A stretch of DNA of 15,241 bases from DATAYF01 sp036272735. Its GTDB lineage: Bacteria; Chloroflexota; Ktedonobacteria; Ktedonobacterales; Ktedonobacteraceae. The position numbers and the translations under genes were made by a program. Location: positions 1 to 15,241 of the forward strand of contig DATAYF010000628.1 of the NCBI GenBank assembly GCA_036272735.1, in the 5' to 3' direction. Positions 13,587-15,241 of the stretch are shown here, piece after piece. Position 1 is the stretch's first letter. Every line of letters starts with the position of its first letter. Below the pieces are notes generated by a model. The model was not told where the DNA came from. It did no database searches and worked only from the letters and a program-made list of their open reading frames with translations.

Positions 13587-14909
13587 GTGCACCAGGAAAC
13601 ACCAGAGCAATCAACACCTCTTTCCGAAACTGCGCCAACCTCAACTATTGCCGTATTTCCCGTAGTGAGTAAGAGTAGCCACGATGCCTATCGCGCGCTG
13701 CGTTTTCGAGATTTCCGACTGCTGCTCGCGGGCGTCTTTCTCGTCTTTTTTAGCCAGCAGATGATGACAGTCGCGCTTGGTTGGGAACTGTATGCGCGGA
13801 CGCGTTCGGCGCTTGTGCTTGGTGGCATCGGCCTGGCGCAGGTGATTCCAGTGATCGTGCTCTTTTTGCCCGCCGGTTACGTCGCCGATCGCTATAGTCG
13901 CAAGCATATTGTGCTCATGGGTCTGATCGTACTGGTGCTGGCGTCGTTGGGTCTGGCGACGTTGTCATATCTGCGCGCCCCACTCTTGCTGATTTACGTC
14001 TGCCTGGTTGTGATCGGAGGTGCGCAATCCTTTTATAATCCGGCCAGTTCGGCGCTCGTTTCACAGGTTGTGCCTGAGCAAGCTTTTGAAAATGCCACCA
14101 CCTGGAGGAGCAGTGTCGGACAGTTGTCGGCTGTGCTGGGACCAGCCTCCGGTGGTTTTCTGATTGGACTGTTTCACGGCGCGACGCTGGTGTATGTCCT
14201 GGGCGCGTCTCTGTTTCTGATTTTTGCCCTCCTGGTGCTCTTTATACGGGCACGCCCACAGCAGACACAGGTGGGCTCGGCGCGTAAGCTCAGTTCGCTG
14301 CTCGATGGCCTGCGCTTTTTGGGGCAAACGCAGGTTATGTTGGCGGCGATTACGCTGGATCTGTTCGCGGTTCTCCTCGGAGGCGCAACGACGCTACTGC
14401 CTATTTTCGCGCAGGATATTCTGCACGTTGGTCCGATTGGTCTGGGTTGGCTGCAAGCTGCCTCTTCGCTGGGCGCGGTCTGTATGGCCTTGACCCTGGC
14501 GCAGCGTCCACCCTTCAAAAGGGCCGGGCGCGCTTTGTTGCTGGCTGTGAGCGGCTTTGGCGTGGCCACGATCATCTTTGGCCTGTCACACTGGTTCTGG
14601 CTCTCCTTTCTCATGCTGATCCTGCTGGGGGCATTTGATAATATTAGCGTCGTGATCCGCTCGACGCTGCTGCTAGTGAGGACACCTGATGCTATGCGTG
14701 GGCGTGTGAGCGCGGTTAGCTCGCTGTTTATCGGGACTTCCAATCAGCTTGGAGGCTTTGAGTCGGGGCTGGCCGCTCAATTGTTCGGGCCGGTACCGGC
14801 AGTCGTGCTTGGCGGCATCGGCACTTTGCTTGTAGTTACGCTGGTGGCCATGTGCTGGCCGGAGATGCGCAGATTGGGCACCCTGCGTGAAGGCGCCGTT
14901 GAGTATTGA
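13587..14909 (+). CDS. MFS transporter, EntS/MFS_3-like exporter
   Basis: This 440-residue integral membrane protein fits the major facilitator superfamily, closest in style to EntS-type MFS_3 exporters. A hydrophilic N-terminal tail of about 40 residues precedes the membrane segments. The signature motif A appears as GYVADRYSRKH at 97-107, between segments two and three. SFYNPASSALVSQVVP near 150 is typical of this group, and ASGGFLIG follows. GTG 13587 is chosen because CAAGGA lies six bases upstream; an ATG at 13585 is in another frame. Proton-driven export of a small molecule (siderophore, drug or metabolite) is the family role; the substrate is unknown. It stands alone beside decayed transposons, and no regulator is adjacent. 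It appears intact. Confidence 0.92.
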   Translation: MHQETPEQSTPLSETAPTSTIAVFPVVSKSSHDAYRALRFRDFRLLLAGVFLVFFSQQMMTVALGWELYARTRSALVLGGIGLAQVIPVIVLFLPAGYVADRYSRKHIVLMGLIVLVLASLGLATLSYLRAPLLLIYVCLVVIGGAQSFYNPASSALVSQVVPEQAFENATTWRSSVGQLSAVLGPASGGFLIGLFHGATLVYVLGASLFLIFALLVLFIRARPQQTQVGSARKLSSLLDGLRFLGQTQVMLAAITLDLFAVLLGGATTLLPIFAQDILHVGPIGLGWLQAASSLGAVCMALTLAQRPPFKRAGRALLLAVSGFGVATIIFGLSHWFWLSFLMLILLGAFDNISVVIRSTLLLVRTPDAMRGRVSAVSSLFIGTSNQLGGFESGLAAQLFGPVPAVVLGGIGTLLVVTLVAMCWPEMRRLGTLREGAVEY

Positions 14910-15241
14910 GGCTGACCTTCAAACTGATGAGCATATCGATCAACCCATTCGCGCCTCGGCTGTGCTCAACCAGCCAATTGGTAAATTAACTGAAAGGTGG
15001 ACAGATTTTGCGGGTCTTGCTCATTTGCGGTGGAACAGCAGTGGTTAAAAGCGATGATGTGAGATGAATCGGCTTCTTTTGAGCTTTTCCTCTTTGTCTC
15101 CTGAGTTTTGTTGAGCTTTTCCACCGAAAGTGAGCAAGATCTGATTTTGCACTCAAGGGCGGGAAATTGATGCGAAGGATGAGAAGCGGTAGTGTTGCAA
15201 AAATTTTAAGCTCATCAAAATAGTGCGTCCTTGAGAATCTT
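14910..15241. other. gene-free stretch with repeats
   Basis: No coding region is supported after the MFS gene, and no intrinsic terminator is obvious. The stretch holds an inverted repeat (15015-15039 against 15115-15139) and an exact 12-base direct repeat TTGAGCTTTTCC at 15079-15090 and 15111-15122. This looks like non-coding repeat or mobile-element edge sequence. Confidence 0.5.
15015..15139. repeat. imperfect 25-bp inverted repeat
   Basis: The arm at 15015-15039 and the inverse complement of 15115-15139 agree at 22 of 25 positions, sharing TCTTGCTCA and CGGTGGAA. The 75-base spacer is too long for a simple hairpin terminator. The arms may be element ends or a dispersed repeat; a related TGCTCACTTTTCGG occurs near 160 at the other edge of the window. 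Confidence 0.6.

Overview
The window looks like a chromosomal accessory region of a soil-type, mobile-element-rich bacterium. The transposase remnants (a zinc-ribbon IS6-type transposase, a second IS6-type group, and a DDE transposase with an FDLDGTREAARQRALP block) resemble families I associate with Ktedonobacteria (Chloroflexota). That assignment is inferred from protein style only. No rRNA, tRNA or CRISPR array was seen.

Layout. (1) Positions 1-359 hold no gene. At 360-435 a near-consensus sigma70-type promoter runs into a perfect 21-bp inverted repeat, followed by a TetR-family repressor (438-1148) and, 35 bp later, a FrsA-like alpha/beta hydrolase (1184-2506). This reads as a self-regulated two-gene unit. 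(2) Positions 2703-3801 are mobile-element debris: a DDE transposase with an in-frame TAG, cut off by a 359-bp internally deleted IS6-type element. (3) Positions 3855-10116, on the minus strand, form one six-gene sugar uptake and processing operon. In transcription order it encodes a Tat-type lipoprotein solute-binding protein, two CUT1 permeases, a sugar isomerase/epimerase-like TIM barrel, a Gfo/Idh/MocA oxidoreductase and a second TIM barrel. It ends at a 15-bp perfect hairpin. A divergent AraC-family regulator (10566-11360) faces away from the operon and ends in a clean intrinsic terminator. (4) Positions 11383-13586 are decayed DNA: an unassigned stretch, a 994-bp IS6 element with recognisable terminal repeats and a multiply broken transposase, and the zinc-ribbon start of another transposase. 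(5) Positions 13587-14909 encode an MFS exporter with its own promoter. The window ends in a gene-free stretch with an imperfect inverted repeat.

How the genes work together. The AraC protein probably senses a sugar or derivative and controls the divergent operon. The binding protein and permeases import the ligand, using an ATPase encoded elsewhere because none is present here. The NAD(P)-dependent oxidoreductase and the two metal-dependent TIM barrels then oxidise and isomerise or cleave it. Two TIM barrels plus a Gfo/Idh/MocA enzyme, with no kinase and no glycosidase, suggests keto-sugar or inositol-like chemistry rather than classical phosphorylating catabolism. This operon is the most interesting part of the window; its substrate cannot be read from sequence alone.
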